From positions 1-18,121 of the forward strand of contig JAEYXN010000216.1 in NCBI GenBank assembly GCA_023431285.1: a DNA stretch of 18,121 nucleotides. The letters are read 5' to 3'. How positions within the stretch are numbered: the stretch's first letter is position 1; each line of letters begins with the position of its first letter. Below the pieces are notes generated by a model. That model made no database searches. It was not told where the DNA came from and saw nothing but the letters and a program-made list of their open reading frames with translations. This document shows, piece by piece, positions 6,101-13,310 of this stretch. Source of the stretch: Bacteroidota bacterium. GTDB lineage: Bacteria > Bacteroidota > Bacteroidia > Cytophagales > Cyclobacteriaceae. A program made the translations under genes and the position numbers.

Positions 6101-7183
6101 ATGAAAAGTACAATAGTCGTCGCAATCTTGTTTCTCTCCGCATGCATCGCCAGAGAGTCCACTTCATATTCGGTAAAGCATTATGATCCTTCAGATGAAA
6201 AGATCAGGGTGACAGGGCGGGTGCTTGGCAATGATTCAGTTGCGATCTACTGGCCAGGCACTAATATCACTGTGCGATTTAAGGGAAGTACTCTAAAGGC
6301 GCAACTCAGAGACGAGAATGGAAAGAACTTCTTCAATGTCGTCATTGACGGTGACAGCCTTCATCCCATCGAGCTCGATACGATCAAAAGATTTTATACG
6401 CTCGCACACAACCTTCCCGATGGCGAGCACACCATTGAGTTTATCAAGCGCTCGGAGTGGGACAAGGGCAAAACGTGGTTCTATGGTATGCAGGTGACCA
6501 AAGGTGAGCTCTTGAGTTTGCCGGCACCCCCTAAACGCGCGATCGAATTTATTGGCAACTCCATTACCGCGGGTTATGCTATTGATGATACTACAGGAGG
6601 AGACTCTCCCGATGGCCTGTTCACCAATAACTATTACACTTACGCCGCCATCACCGCACGCCACTTCAACGCCGATTATTATTGCACCGTGAAATCCGGA
6701 ATAGGAATACTCGTCAGTTGGTTTCCCCTTGAAATGCCTCAGTTGTATAACAGGCTTGATCCCGAAGATTCGCTGAGCAGATGGGACTTCTCAAAAGCAC
6801 AGCCGCAGGTGGTGGTGATCAATCTTATGCAGAACGATTCGTGGCTCGTAAACCTTCCGGACCATGCGTCTTTCAAAAAGAAGTTCGGCAAGATTGCTCC
6901 ATCAGGATCAGCAATCACCGCTGCGTACAAAGCATTCGTTACTGACATCAGAAAAGTATATCCCGACGCGCATATCATCTGCGCGCTCGGGAGTATGGAC
7001 GCCACCCGGGCCGGGTCCCCATGGCCTTCTTATGTGTCAACAGCCGTGAACCAGATCAATGATCCAAAGATTCACACGTTGTTCTTTCCTTATACGGGCA
7101 AGGCAGGGCATCCACGCCGCGATGACAATGAAGCAATGGCACGAGACCTGATCTCGTTTATTGAAAGCAAAGTGAATTGGTAG
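6101..7183 (+). CDS. SGNH hydrolase lipoprotein, carbohydrate esterase family 2-like
   Basis: 360-residue predicted lipoprotein with a clean lipobox (LSAC, Cys15). It has two domains: an N-terminal beta-sandwich (about residues 33-132, with the IYWPGTNITVRFKG segment) and an SGNH hydrolase domain (about 147-358). This is the CE2 arrangement, in which the jelly-roll precedes the esterase and deacetylation of plant or microbial glycans is typical. The nucleophile is S154 in FIGNSITAGY, where block I reads GNS instead of GDS. Block II glycines are in KSGIG (199-203), block III is MQND (243-246) and the catalytic His is H337 in GHPRRDD. No clear Asp three residues before the His is seen; CE2 enzymes can work with a Ser-His dyad. 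The stop codon directly abuts the stop of uvrB on the other strand. Likely role: extracellular or periplasmic glycan deacetylation. Confidence 0.85.
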   Translation: MKSTIVVAILFLSACIARESTSYSVKHYDPSDEKIRVTGRVLGNDSVAIYWPGTNITVRFKGSTLKAQLRDENGKNFFNVVIDGDSLHPIELDTIKRFYTLAHNLPDGEHTIEFIKRSEWDKGKTWFYGMQVTKGELLSLPAPPKRAIEFIGNSITAGYAIDDTTGGDSPDGLFTNNYYTYAAITARHFNADYYCTVKSGIGILVSWFPLEMPQLYNRLDPEDSLSRWDFSKAQPQVVVINLMQNDSWLVNLPDHASFKKKFGKIAPSGSAITAAYKAFVTDIRKVYPDAHIICALGSMDATRAGSPWPSYVSTAVNQINDPKIHTLFFPYTGKAGHPRRDDNEAMARDLISFIESKVNW

Positions 7184-9208
7184 CTATTTCTTACGGTCGG
7201 AGATCATTTTCTGGATAGCCATAAATTCGTCGCGCAGCCTGGCAGCTTCGATGAACTCAAGTTCCTTCGCAGCTTTCTCCATTGCCTTCCGTGTACGATC
7301 AGCCATCTTCTGGAGCTCATCATCGCTGAGATACGAAACCACCGGATCTGCGGCCAGGGTCACTTCCTCCGGCTCAACGTAAAACTTAGCAGCTCTCTTT
7401 GAATCAGCAACCTTCGTTGTACCCAGAATGGACTCCTTTGATTTAATCACAGTCCTTGGAGTTATTCCATGCTTCTCATTATACTCAGACTGTACCCTCC
7501 TTCGCCGGTTTGTTTCTTCAATTGCTAATGCCATCGAATCTGTAACACTGTCGGCATACATGATTACACGACCATTCTCATTCCGCGCAGCCCTTCCTAT
7601 AGTCTGCACCAACGATCTCTGGTTGCGAAGAAAGCCTTCCTTGTCAGCATCAAGAATAGCCACCAATGAAACTTCCGGTAAGTCCAGACCTTCCCTCAAA
7701 AGATTCACTCCTACAAGTACATCATATACACCAAGTCGTAATTCACGCAAGAGCTCAACGCGCTGAAGAGTATCTACCTCTGAATGGATGTACCGGCATT
7801 TGACACCAACACGATCCATGTACTTGGTCAACTCTTCCGCCATACGTTTCGTGAGTGTGGTGACCAGCACCCGTTCACGTTTCTTTACCCGCTCATCAAT
7901 CTCTTCCAGAAGGTCATCAATCTGATTCTTGCTGGGTCTTACATCAATATGAGGATCCAGCAATCCCGTCGGGCGAATCAGCTGTTCTACCACCACGCCT
8001 TCCGATTTCCTGAGCTCATATTCCCCCGGAGTGGCACTTACGTAAATGGTCTGACTGATGATGCTTTCAAACTCGTTGAAAGTAAGTGGACGGTTGTCCA
8101 ACGCAGAGGGTAGACGAAATCCATAGTCTACAAGATTCACTTTCCGCGAGCGGTCACCTCCCCACATTGCGCGAACCTGCGGCACCGTTACGTGACTTTC
8201 GTCAACAACCAAAAGGAAGTCGTCCGGAAAATAATCAATAAGACAAAATGGTCGTGCACCCGGAGCGCGACGATCAAAATAACGTGAATAGTTCTCGATG
8301 CCGGAACAATATCCCAATTCCTTCATCATCTCAAGATCAAACTCGGTACGCTCCTTCAAGCGCTTCGCCTCAAGGTGACGCATTTCTCCTTCGAACATTC
8401 CAACCTGTGCAACCAGATCGTCCTGGATCTCCCGAACAGCAACGTGCAACGATTCTTTCCCGGTAACAAAAAGATTCGCCGGGAAGATGGTGACGATCTT
8501 CTCATCAGAAATCTTCTTTCCGTTCACAGGATCAATCCGCTGAATGGATTCTATTTCATCTCCCCAGAAATAAATCCGGATAGCATAATCCGCATAAGCG
8601 AGAAACACGTCGACAGTATCACCCTTCACTCTGAATGTGCCGCGCTTGAACTCCATTTCTGTACGGTTATACAGGATGTCCACCAATCCAAAAAGGAGTT
8701 TGTTCCTGGGAATGGACTCGCCAACCTTAAGTTTGATTACATTTTTACCAAAGTCTTCGGGATTCCCGATACCATAGATACAAGAGACGGATGCAACAAC
8801 AATGACATCCCTTCGTCCGGTAAGTAACGACGAAGTAGCGCTCAGTCGCAGCTTCTCAATTTCCTCATTGATCGAAAGATCTTTTTCGATGTAAAGATTT
8901 GATGACGGAATAAACGCTTCAGGCTGATAATAATCGTAATAGGAAATGAAGTATTCCACAGCGTTTTCCGGGAAGAACTGTTTGAATTCCCCATAGAGCT
9001 GTGCAGCGAGTGTCTTGTTGTGACAAAGCACCAGTGTGGGCCTGTTGGTATTGGCGATTACATTGGCCATTGTAAAGGTCTTTCCGGAGCCAGTGACGCC
9101 CAGAAGTGTCTGATGTGGTTCTCCTTCTTCGACACCGCGCGTAAGCTGCTCTATCGCTTTCGGCTGGTCACCGGTGGGAATGTATTCGCTGGTCAGTTTA
9201 AATTCCAT
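7184..9208 (-). CDS. uvrB: UvrABC system protein B
   Basis: 674 residues, the standard length for UvrB, the damage-verifying helicase-like subunit of nucleotide excision repair. It is loaded by UvrA and then recruits UvrC. The Walker A motif GVTGSGKT is at residues 37-44. The damage-probing beta-hairpin region YYDYYQPEAFIPSSNLYIEKD is at 90-110, the DESH helicase motif II at 336-339, and the arginine-finger motif QTIGRAARN lies in the second RecA-like domain. The last 40 residues hold the UVR domain that contacts UvrC (KELEFIEAARLRDEF). The ATG at 9206-9208 gives the canonical MEFKLTSEYIPTGDQP start. It is separated from aroE by an intrinsic terminator and so probably has its own promoter in the 105 bases upstream, where a short inverted repeat is visible. 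No missing motif was noticed. Confidence 0.98.
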   Translation of the reverse strand: MEFKLTSEYIPTGDQPKAIEQLTRGVEEGEPHQTLLGVTGSGKTFTMANVIANTNRPTLVLCHNKTLAAQLYGEFKQFFPENAVEYFISYYDYYQPEAFIPSSNLYIEKDLSINEEIEKLRLSATSSLLTGRRDVIVVASVSCIYGIGNPEDFGKNVIKLKVGESIPRNKLLFGLVDILYNRTEMEFKRGTFRVKGDTVDVFLAYADYAIRIYFWGDEIESIQRIDPVNGKKISDEKIVTIFPANLFVTGKESLHVAVREIQDDLVAQVGMFEGEMRHLEAKRLKERTEFDLEMMKELGYCSGIENYSRYFDRRAPGARPFCLIDYFPDDFLLVVDESHVTVPQVRAMWGGDRSRKVNLVDYGFRLPSALDNRPLTFNEFESIISQTIYVSATPGEYELRKSEGVVVEQLIRPTGLLDPHIDVRPSKNQIDDLLEEIDERVKKRERVLVTTLTKRMAEELTKYMDRVGVKCRYIHSEVDTLQRVELLRELRLGVYDVLVGVNLLREGLDLPEVSLVAILDADKEGFLRNQRSLVQTIGRAARNENGRVIMYADSVTDSMALAIEETNRRRRVQSEYNEKHGITPRTVIKSKESILGTTKVADSKRAAKFYVEPEEVTLAADPVVSYLSDDELQKMADRTRKAMEKAAKELEFIEAARLRDEFMAIQKMISDRKK

Positions 9209-9274
9209 GTTACTCTCGTTCTGAATGGCGGGCCGTACCCGGTCCTGATGAAATGAATATAGTCGTTTTGTATA

Positions 9275-9291
9275 GACGATTTTCGCTCGTC
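9275..9291 (-). promoter_or_regulatory. Inverted repeat and promoter-like sequence upstream of uvrB
   Basis: GACGA (9275-9279) and TCGTC (9287-9291) form a five-base inverted repeat with a seven-base spacer, about 70 bases before the uvrB start. On the minus strand the repeat sits between TTGACG (9293-9288) and TATACA (9274-9269). These resemble -35 and -10 boxes but are only 13 bases apart, too short for a standard sigma-70 promoter. An operator, for instance for an SOS repressor, is possible but unproven. Confidence 0.3.
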
Positions 9292-9313
9292 AATATTTTG
9301 TTATCTCCAGAAC

Positions 9314-9343
9314 AAAAAAAGCCCGGCGTTGAGTCCGGGCTTT
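9314..9343 (-). terminator. Intrinsic terminator after aroE
   Basis: AAAGCCCGG (9318-9326) pairs with CCGGGCTTT (9335-9343) around an eight-base loop, giving nine perfect pairs with a GC-rich core. On the minus strand the stem is followed by T7 (9320-9314). It lies 20 bases past the aroE stop and marks the end of the TPR-ComA-DUF368-aroE unit before uvrB begins. Confidence 0.92.
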
Positions 9344-9363
9344 CAGGTTTAGGTATAGAAAAA

Positions 9364-10107
9364 TCAATTATTCCAGATCTTCCACGACTTCTCGGCCTGC
9401 ACATGCAGCATTTCCAGACCATTCTTAATAGTGGAACCACGCATCTCAGCCTTTTGCAGGAACATCGTGCGGGCGGGGTTATATATCAGATCGTATACAT
9501 AATGATCCGGACCAAGCTTTTCGTAATCGATCGGCGGCCATGATTCTGTATTTGGCGACATTCCGAGTGGAGTAGTGTTGATGACCAGATTGGAACCTGA
9601 AAGCTCCGACGGATTCTTTTCCAGGTCATCATACGTGATGATACCTTTCTTCTTCTCCCGGGAAACCGCTGTAAAATCTATCTTGAGTTTCTTCAGGGCT
9701 TCCTGTACAGCTTTTGAGGAACCACCTGTACCAAGAATCAAAGCTTTATATTTCTTTCCCTCAGGAAGCCACTTCTGCAGTGTTTCAAGGAACGCGTCCG
9801 AATCCGTGTTAAACCCTACAAGCTTTCCGTCGCGTATACGGATCACGTTGACCGCACCGATCTTCTTCGCAAATCCATCCACTTCATCAAGAAACGGAAG
9901 AACTTGTTCTTTATAGGGAATCGTAACATTAAGACCCGTCAATCCTTTCGTTTCCTTCAACAGATTCTCCAGCTCTTTGATACTGCCGAGGGGGAATAAT
10001 TCATAATGGTAGTCGCGGAGTCCTTCGCGAAAAAACTTCTCATCGAAATACGTTTTTGAGAAGGAGTGACTGACGGTAGACCCAATCAGTCCGAATACTT
10101 TTTCCAT
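9364..10107 (-). CDS. aroE: Shikimate dehydrogenase (NADP+)
   Basis: 247-residue cytoplasmic enzyme that reduces 3-dehydroshikimate to shikimate with NADPH, the fourth step of the chorismate pathway. The substrate site SHSFSK is at residues 13-18. Catalytic K66 lies in NVTIPYKE and catalytic D102 in GFNTDSD. The glycine-rich nucleotide-binding loop GTGGSSKA is at 126-133. NTTPLGM (a family signature) and the C-terminal GLEMLHVQAEKSW segment complete the fold. It is slightly shorter than the E. coli enzyme (272), which is common in Bacteroidota. The ATG at 10105-10107 lies two bases after the DUF368 stop, so it is the last gene of a tightly coupled four-gene unit. No pathway partner is in the window, which makes its company unusual. 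Confidence 0.96.
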   Translation of the reverse strand: MEKVFGLIGSTVSHSFSKTYFDEKFFREGLRDYHYELFPLGSIKELENLLKETKGLTGLNVTIPYKEQVLPFLDEVDGFAKKIGAVNVIRIRDGKLVGFNTDSDAFLETLQKWLPEGKKYKALILGTGGSSKAVQEALKKLKIDFTAVSREKKKGIITYDDLEKNPSELSGSNLVINTTPLGMSPNTESWPPIDYEKLGPDHYVYDLIYNPARTMFLQKAEMRGSTIKNGLEMLHVQAEKSWKIWNN

Positions 10108-10109
10108 GT

Positions 10110-11048
10110 TCAGATTTTTGTTTTTAGCCTTTCGGCAATCTTTTCGATTAGTACCACTATAAACACGCCAAGGGCCATCATGAGGATCGCCTGGAAAACC
10201 TGAGGATCTTTACCCGTTACCTCCAGATAGTTCCAGGGTAATATGCTTCGGTCGAAAACCGGAACCTGCTCGCCTTCGCTGTTCGTGGCATATTCCAAAA
10301 CTTCCCGCCAGGGCCATACTTTGTTAAGCGAGCCAAGCATGAATCCGGCGAGCAAAGCTACAGTAGCATTGTGATAATTCTTCAAAATAAAGCTCAAAAA
10401 TCTTGAAAAACTGAGGATTCCAACCAGACAACCAGCTACAAAAGCCAGAATAACACTTATACGAAATTGCGTCAGCGCATTGATCATGAAGGCGTATTTC
10501 CCAAGCAAAAGCAGAATGAATGCACCAGAAATTCCAGGAAGAATCATCGCGCAGATGGCGATGGCTCCGGAAAGAAAAATGAACCAGATAGCGTTAGGCG
10601 TCTGCGCCGGAGATAGCACTGTGATCAGATACGCCAGGATAATTCCCATCACGAAGCTCAATCCTACTCCGACAGTCCACTTGCGTACTTCGCGCAACAC
10701 GAGTGGTGCAGAAATCAGGATGAGCCCGAAGAAGAATGACCAGATGATAATGGGATAATGCTGAAGAAGGTGAACCATCAGCTTCGCGAGCGATACCAGA
10801 CTTGTTGCAATACCAGCTAAAAGGACAACAAGAAAATTTCCATTGATCTTCTTCCAGAACTCTGCAACGCGAAAGCGTCCCAGAAGACGCATTGCCTCAA
10901 CGTCAACTGCGTTTATCGAGAAAAGTAGTTCGTCGTAGATACCTGTAATGAATGCTACTGTTCCACCCGATACACCGGGGACGACATCCGCAGCGCCCAT
11001 TGCCATTCCCTTGAAGTATAGCAGAAGATAGTCTTTAAGTCTTCTCAA
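10110..11048 (-). CDS. DUF368 membrane protein, PopT-like polyprenyl-phosphate transporter
   Basis: 312-residue polytopic inner-membrane protein with about eight hydrophobic segments. The DUF368 signature GAADVVPGVSGGT is at residues 18-30. A second, related copy (LPGISGAF, 170-177) shows the internal pseudo-repeat of the family. DUF368 members (PopT) have been reported to return undecaprenyl phosphate from the periplasmic to the cytoplasmic leaflet, recycling the lipid carrier for peptidoglycan and other surface polymers. That function is transferred by family, not shown here. The start is a TTG (11048-11046), seven bases after the ComA-like stop. It gives MRRLKDYLLLYFKGMAMGAADVVPG, which fits the family N-terminus better than the internal ATG at residue 15, which would cut the first amphipathic segment. 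Position downstream of polysaccharide-export genes agrees with a lipid-carrier role. Confidence 0.9.
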   Translation of the reverse strand: MRRLKDYLLLYFKGMAMGAADVVPGVSGGTVAFITGIYDELLFSINAVDVEAMRLLGRFRVAEFWKKINGNFLVVLLAGIATSLVSLAKLMVHLLQHYPIIIWSFFFGLILISAPLVLREVRKWTVGVGLSFVMGIILAYLITVLSPAQTPNAIWFIFLSGAIAICAMILPGISGAFILLLLGKYAFMINALTQFRISVILAFVAGCLVGILSFSRFLSFILKNYHNATVALLAGFMLGSLNKVWPWREVLEYATNSEGEQVPVFDRSILPWNYLEVTGKDPQVFQAILMMALGVFIVVLIEKIAERLKTKI

Positions 11049-11055
11049 AGCGCTT

Positions 11056-11859
11056 TCAGTCTATTTCAAATGGAGGTGCTGTATTAGTTTTCTTCTTTTC
11101 AATACCCAGGAAATGAAGGAAAGTGTCTCCACGAAGTCCGAGACGGATTGTCTCAAGCGGGATGACCTCTTCAGGAGCGATATTGCCGAGATTCACATTT
11201 GCTCCAAGTAGTTTCACAAACCAAACCTGTTGCGCCTTCTGTGGAGCTTCCCAGATGATCTTTTCAAATGGGATCTTTGTCAGAATCTCCTGCACCAGAC
11301 CAGAGCGTACTTCACCGGTAGAGCGGAACAGGCCTACGTTACCGCTTTCTCTCGATTCGCCGATCACCTTCCATGCGCCGGCATCAAGTTCCTTTTGCAT
11401 GAGATCAATCCACATGTAGGGAGGAATGATCTTGTCTGCGTCTTTTGAACCGACTTCAGACAGTACTGTAACCTGTTCGGAGAGCTTGGAAATATAATCG
11501 CACTTCTTGTCGTGATCGAGATCGATCGATCCATCAGAAACTTCGGCGAAAGTCATGTCGTAGCGATCGAGAAGCCTGCGATAATCATCGAACTGATCGC
11601 GAATTACGAACGCCTCGAACAACGTTCCTCCGAAGTAAACCGGAACTCCGGCATCCTTGAACACCTTAAGTTTATCCTTCAGATTAGGGGTCACGAAAGA
11701 AGTTGCCCATCCCAGCTTCACTATGTCAACGTGGCTCGCACAGTTGCTCACAAAATCCTCAGCCTCACGGATACTCAATCCTTTATCCATTGCCATGGTG
11801 AAGCCATACTGTCTGGGCTTATGGGTCCGCTCAGGCAGGTTTTTGAGATCGTAATTCAT
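11056..11859 (-). CDS. comA: Phosphosulfolactate synthase, ComA family
   Basis: 267-residue TIM-barrel protein of the ComA family (PF02679). In methanogens ComA adds sulfite to phosphoenolpyruvate to make 3-phosphosulfolactate, the first step of coenzyme M synthesis. Family motifs are intact along the chain: KLGWAT (48-53), YFGGTLFE (75-82), EVSDGS (106-111), GESRESG (167-173), WEAPQKAQQVWF (203-214), NVNLGNI (221-227) and LRGDTF (242-247). The ATG overlaps the TPR stop codon by one base (TAATG), implying translational coupling. ComB and ComC (phosphatase and dehydrogenase) are not in the window. In a bacterium the product could feed sulfolactate, sulfopyruvate or cysteate, or the protein may have another substrate. 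The family call is strong and the reaction in this organism unproven. Confidence 0.88.
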   Translation of the reverse strand: MNYDLKNLPERTHKPRQYGFTMAMDKGLSIREAEDFVSNCASHVDIVKLGWATSFVTPNLKDKLKVFKDAGVPVYFGGTLFEAFVIRDQFDDYRRLLDRYDMTFAEVSDGSIDLDHDKKCDYISKLSEQVTVLSEVGSKDADKIIPPYMWIDLMQKELDAGAWKVIGESRESGNVGLFRSTGEVRSGLVQEILTKIPFEKIIWEAPQKAQQVWFVKLLGANVNLGNIAPEEVIPLETIRLGLRGDTFLHFLGIEKKKTNTAPPFEID

Positions 11860-13265
11860 TAATGGTTATCTTTTCTAAACTGTTCGATAATCTTGAACAG
11901 CGCCTTCTGGGTCTCAATCTTCGGAAAGAAGTCAAAAAGGGCCGTGTGACCATCAAAGTCCAAAATTAACGCATTTTCCAAATAATTAAAGGCCTCCTTA
12001 AAACGTCCGGCCTCAATGAGGTAAACGGTCATGCGATAAAACAGCTCAGAATCGTCGGGGATTTCGTCAAATCCGGCTAATAAGGTTTCAATTGCTTTTT
12101 CGTGGTCTCCCTGTTCGTAGTAAATAAACGACCAGTTCAACCAAATCTCTTTATCGGTGGGTTCAAGCTTGCTGGCCTCGTCATACGCATCAATGCTGGA
12201 GACCGTGTTGCCGATCTTGAATTCAGCATGCGCCACAGATTTCCAGTATTCAGCGTTCTCCGTATTTAACTTAAGCGCCTTGTTGTAGAAATGAAGCGCC
12301 TGATACCATTTCTCCTGCTTCTCAAGGCATGCTCCCGCGCCAAACCACGCCTCGTCATAAAGGTTGTCCAGCTTGGTGGCCTTCTGAAAATATTTCAATC
12401 CTAATTCGTACTGCTCCAGGCTTTCATACGCAGCGCCAATACAGCAATACACTTCCGGACTCGGTCCCTCAAGGTCAACTGTTTTTCGAAACGCATCCAA
12501 CGCTTTCGTGTACTCGCTCAGATTCATGTAGGTGTTACCCATGTTGAAGTAAGCGGACGCGAACGTATCGTCTATCGTTATCGCATAATCATACGAGTGC
12601 AGCGCTTCCGAATATTTCTCAAGCTTGTTGTATACTATCCCAAGGTTGTACCACGCCGCGGCAGAGTAAGGATCTTCGTCTATGAATTTCTCATAGTACT
12701 CAATGCTTCCTTCCAGTTGTCCTGTTACGTCCAGACAATAAGCCAGCTCGTACAAAGCGCCATCGTGATTGAGGTTTATTTCAATCGCTTTCTTATAAGC
12801 GTCTATCGCTCCTTCGTAATCTTCCATGCTCTGATAAGCAAGGCCGATACTGTAATACACTTCATCTTTATCGTCAGCAAACAGAAGCGCCTGCTCATAA
12901 TTTTCTATCGCTTCGCTATGCTTTCCCTGTAATGAATAGATTGAACCTTTAGTAAGATAAATCTCTGCATCATTAGGCTGAAGGGCATTTGCCTGGTCAA
13001 GCAGAACGAGTGCCTGATCATATTCTTCCAGGTTAGAAAGAATCTGTGCCTTTACAGTAATGAGTTCAGTAGAAAACGGATATTGACTGATAGCCTGATT
13101 GACAGCCTGGAGCGCCTTGTTGAACTTGCTCCTGAACATGTAGTAATCTATAATTTGTTCGTAGGCGTCGAGGTCGAAAAATGCCGGCTTTTTTTTCTTA
13201 AGATGATCCTCAAAGCGTTTTATAAGTTCGTTGCCTTCCTCTCTTTTTCTGTATTCTTTCGACAT
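11859..13265 (-). CDS. Tetratricopeptide repeat protein with 12 exact TPRs
   Basis: 468 residues without signal peptide or membrane helix, so probably cytoplasmic. A basic N-terminal helix (1-32) is followed by twelve consecutive 34-residue TPRs with no insertion (residues 33-440). Repeat starts are marked by DAYEQIIDYY, ELITVKAQIL, EIYLTKGSIY, EVYYSIGLAY, GALYELAYCL, AAWYNLGIVY, SAYFNMGNTY, EVYCCIGAAY, EAWFGAGACL, EYWKSVAHAE, EIWLNWSFIY and ELFYRMTVYL. A 28-residue helical cap ends it. Such a superhelix is a protein-protein scaffold; the binding partner is unknown. It is the first gene of the four-gene unit, with a promoter-like sequence just upstream, and its TAA overlaps the ATG of the ComA-like gene. 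Lys codons 24-26 contain an in-frame A AAA AAG heptamer of the type used for -1 frameshifting. Confidence 0.93.
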   Translation of the reverse strand: MSKEYRKREEGNELIKRFEDHLKKKKPAFFDLDAYEQIIDYYMFRSKFNKALQAVNQAISQYPFSTELITVKAQILSNLEEYDQALVLLDQANALQPNDAEIYLTKGSIYSLQGKHSEAIENYEQALLFADDKDEVYYSIGLAYQSMEDYEGAIDAYKKAIEINLNHDGALYELAYCLDVTGQLEGSIEYYEKFIDEDPYSAAAWYNLGIVYNKLEKYSEALHSYDYAITIDDTFASAYFNMGNTYMNLSEYTKALDAFRKTVDLEGPSPEVYCCIGAAYESLEQYELGLKYFQKATKLDNLYDEAWFGAGACLEKQEKWYQALHFYNKALKLNTENAEYWKSVAHAEFKIGNTVSSIDAYDEASKLEPTDKEIWLNWSFIYYEQGDHEKAIETLLAGFDEIPDDSELFYRMTVYLIEAGRFKEAFNYLENALILDFDGHTALFDFFPKIETQKALFKIIEQFRKDNH

Positions 13266-13281
13266 TCACTAAAAGGTTTTC

Positions 13282-13309
13282 CTAAAATACCAATTTTTTA
13301 TGGCGCAAA
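13282..13309 (-). promoter_or_regulatory. Candidate Bacteroidota promoter for the TPR-ComA-DUF368-aroE unit
   Basis: On the minus strand TTTG (13309-13306) is followed after 16 bases by TATTTTAG (13289-13282), which matches the Bacteroidota -7 consensus TAnnTTTG at 7 of 8 positions. The spacing is a little shorter than the usual 17-23. The element lies within about 45 bases of the TPR start and just after the epimerase stop. A direct repeat of TTTTAG (13287-13282 and 13274-13269) is also present. Weak but well placed. Confidence 0.35.
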
Positions 13310-13310
13310 C

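Noticed and set aside
6293..6664. 123-codon open frame antisense to the CE2-like gene
   Set aside because: No domain, signal or context of its own; the sense frame has clear catalytic motifs.
8375..8827. 150-codon open frame antisense to uvrB
   Set aside because: It lies wholly within a strongly conserved gene and its translation has no recognisable domain; a typical shadow frame.
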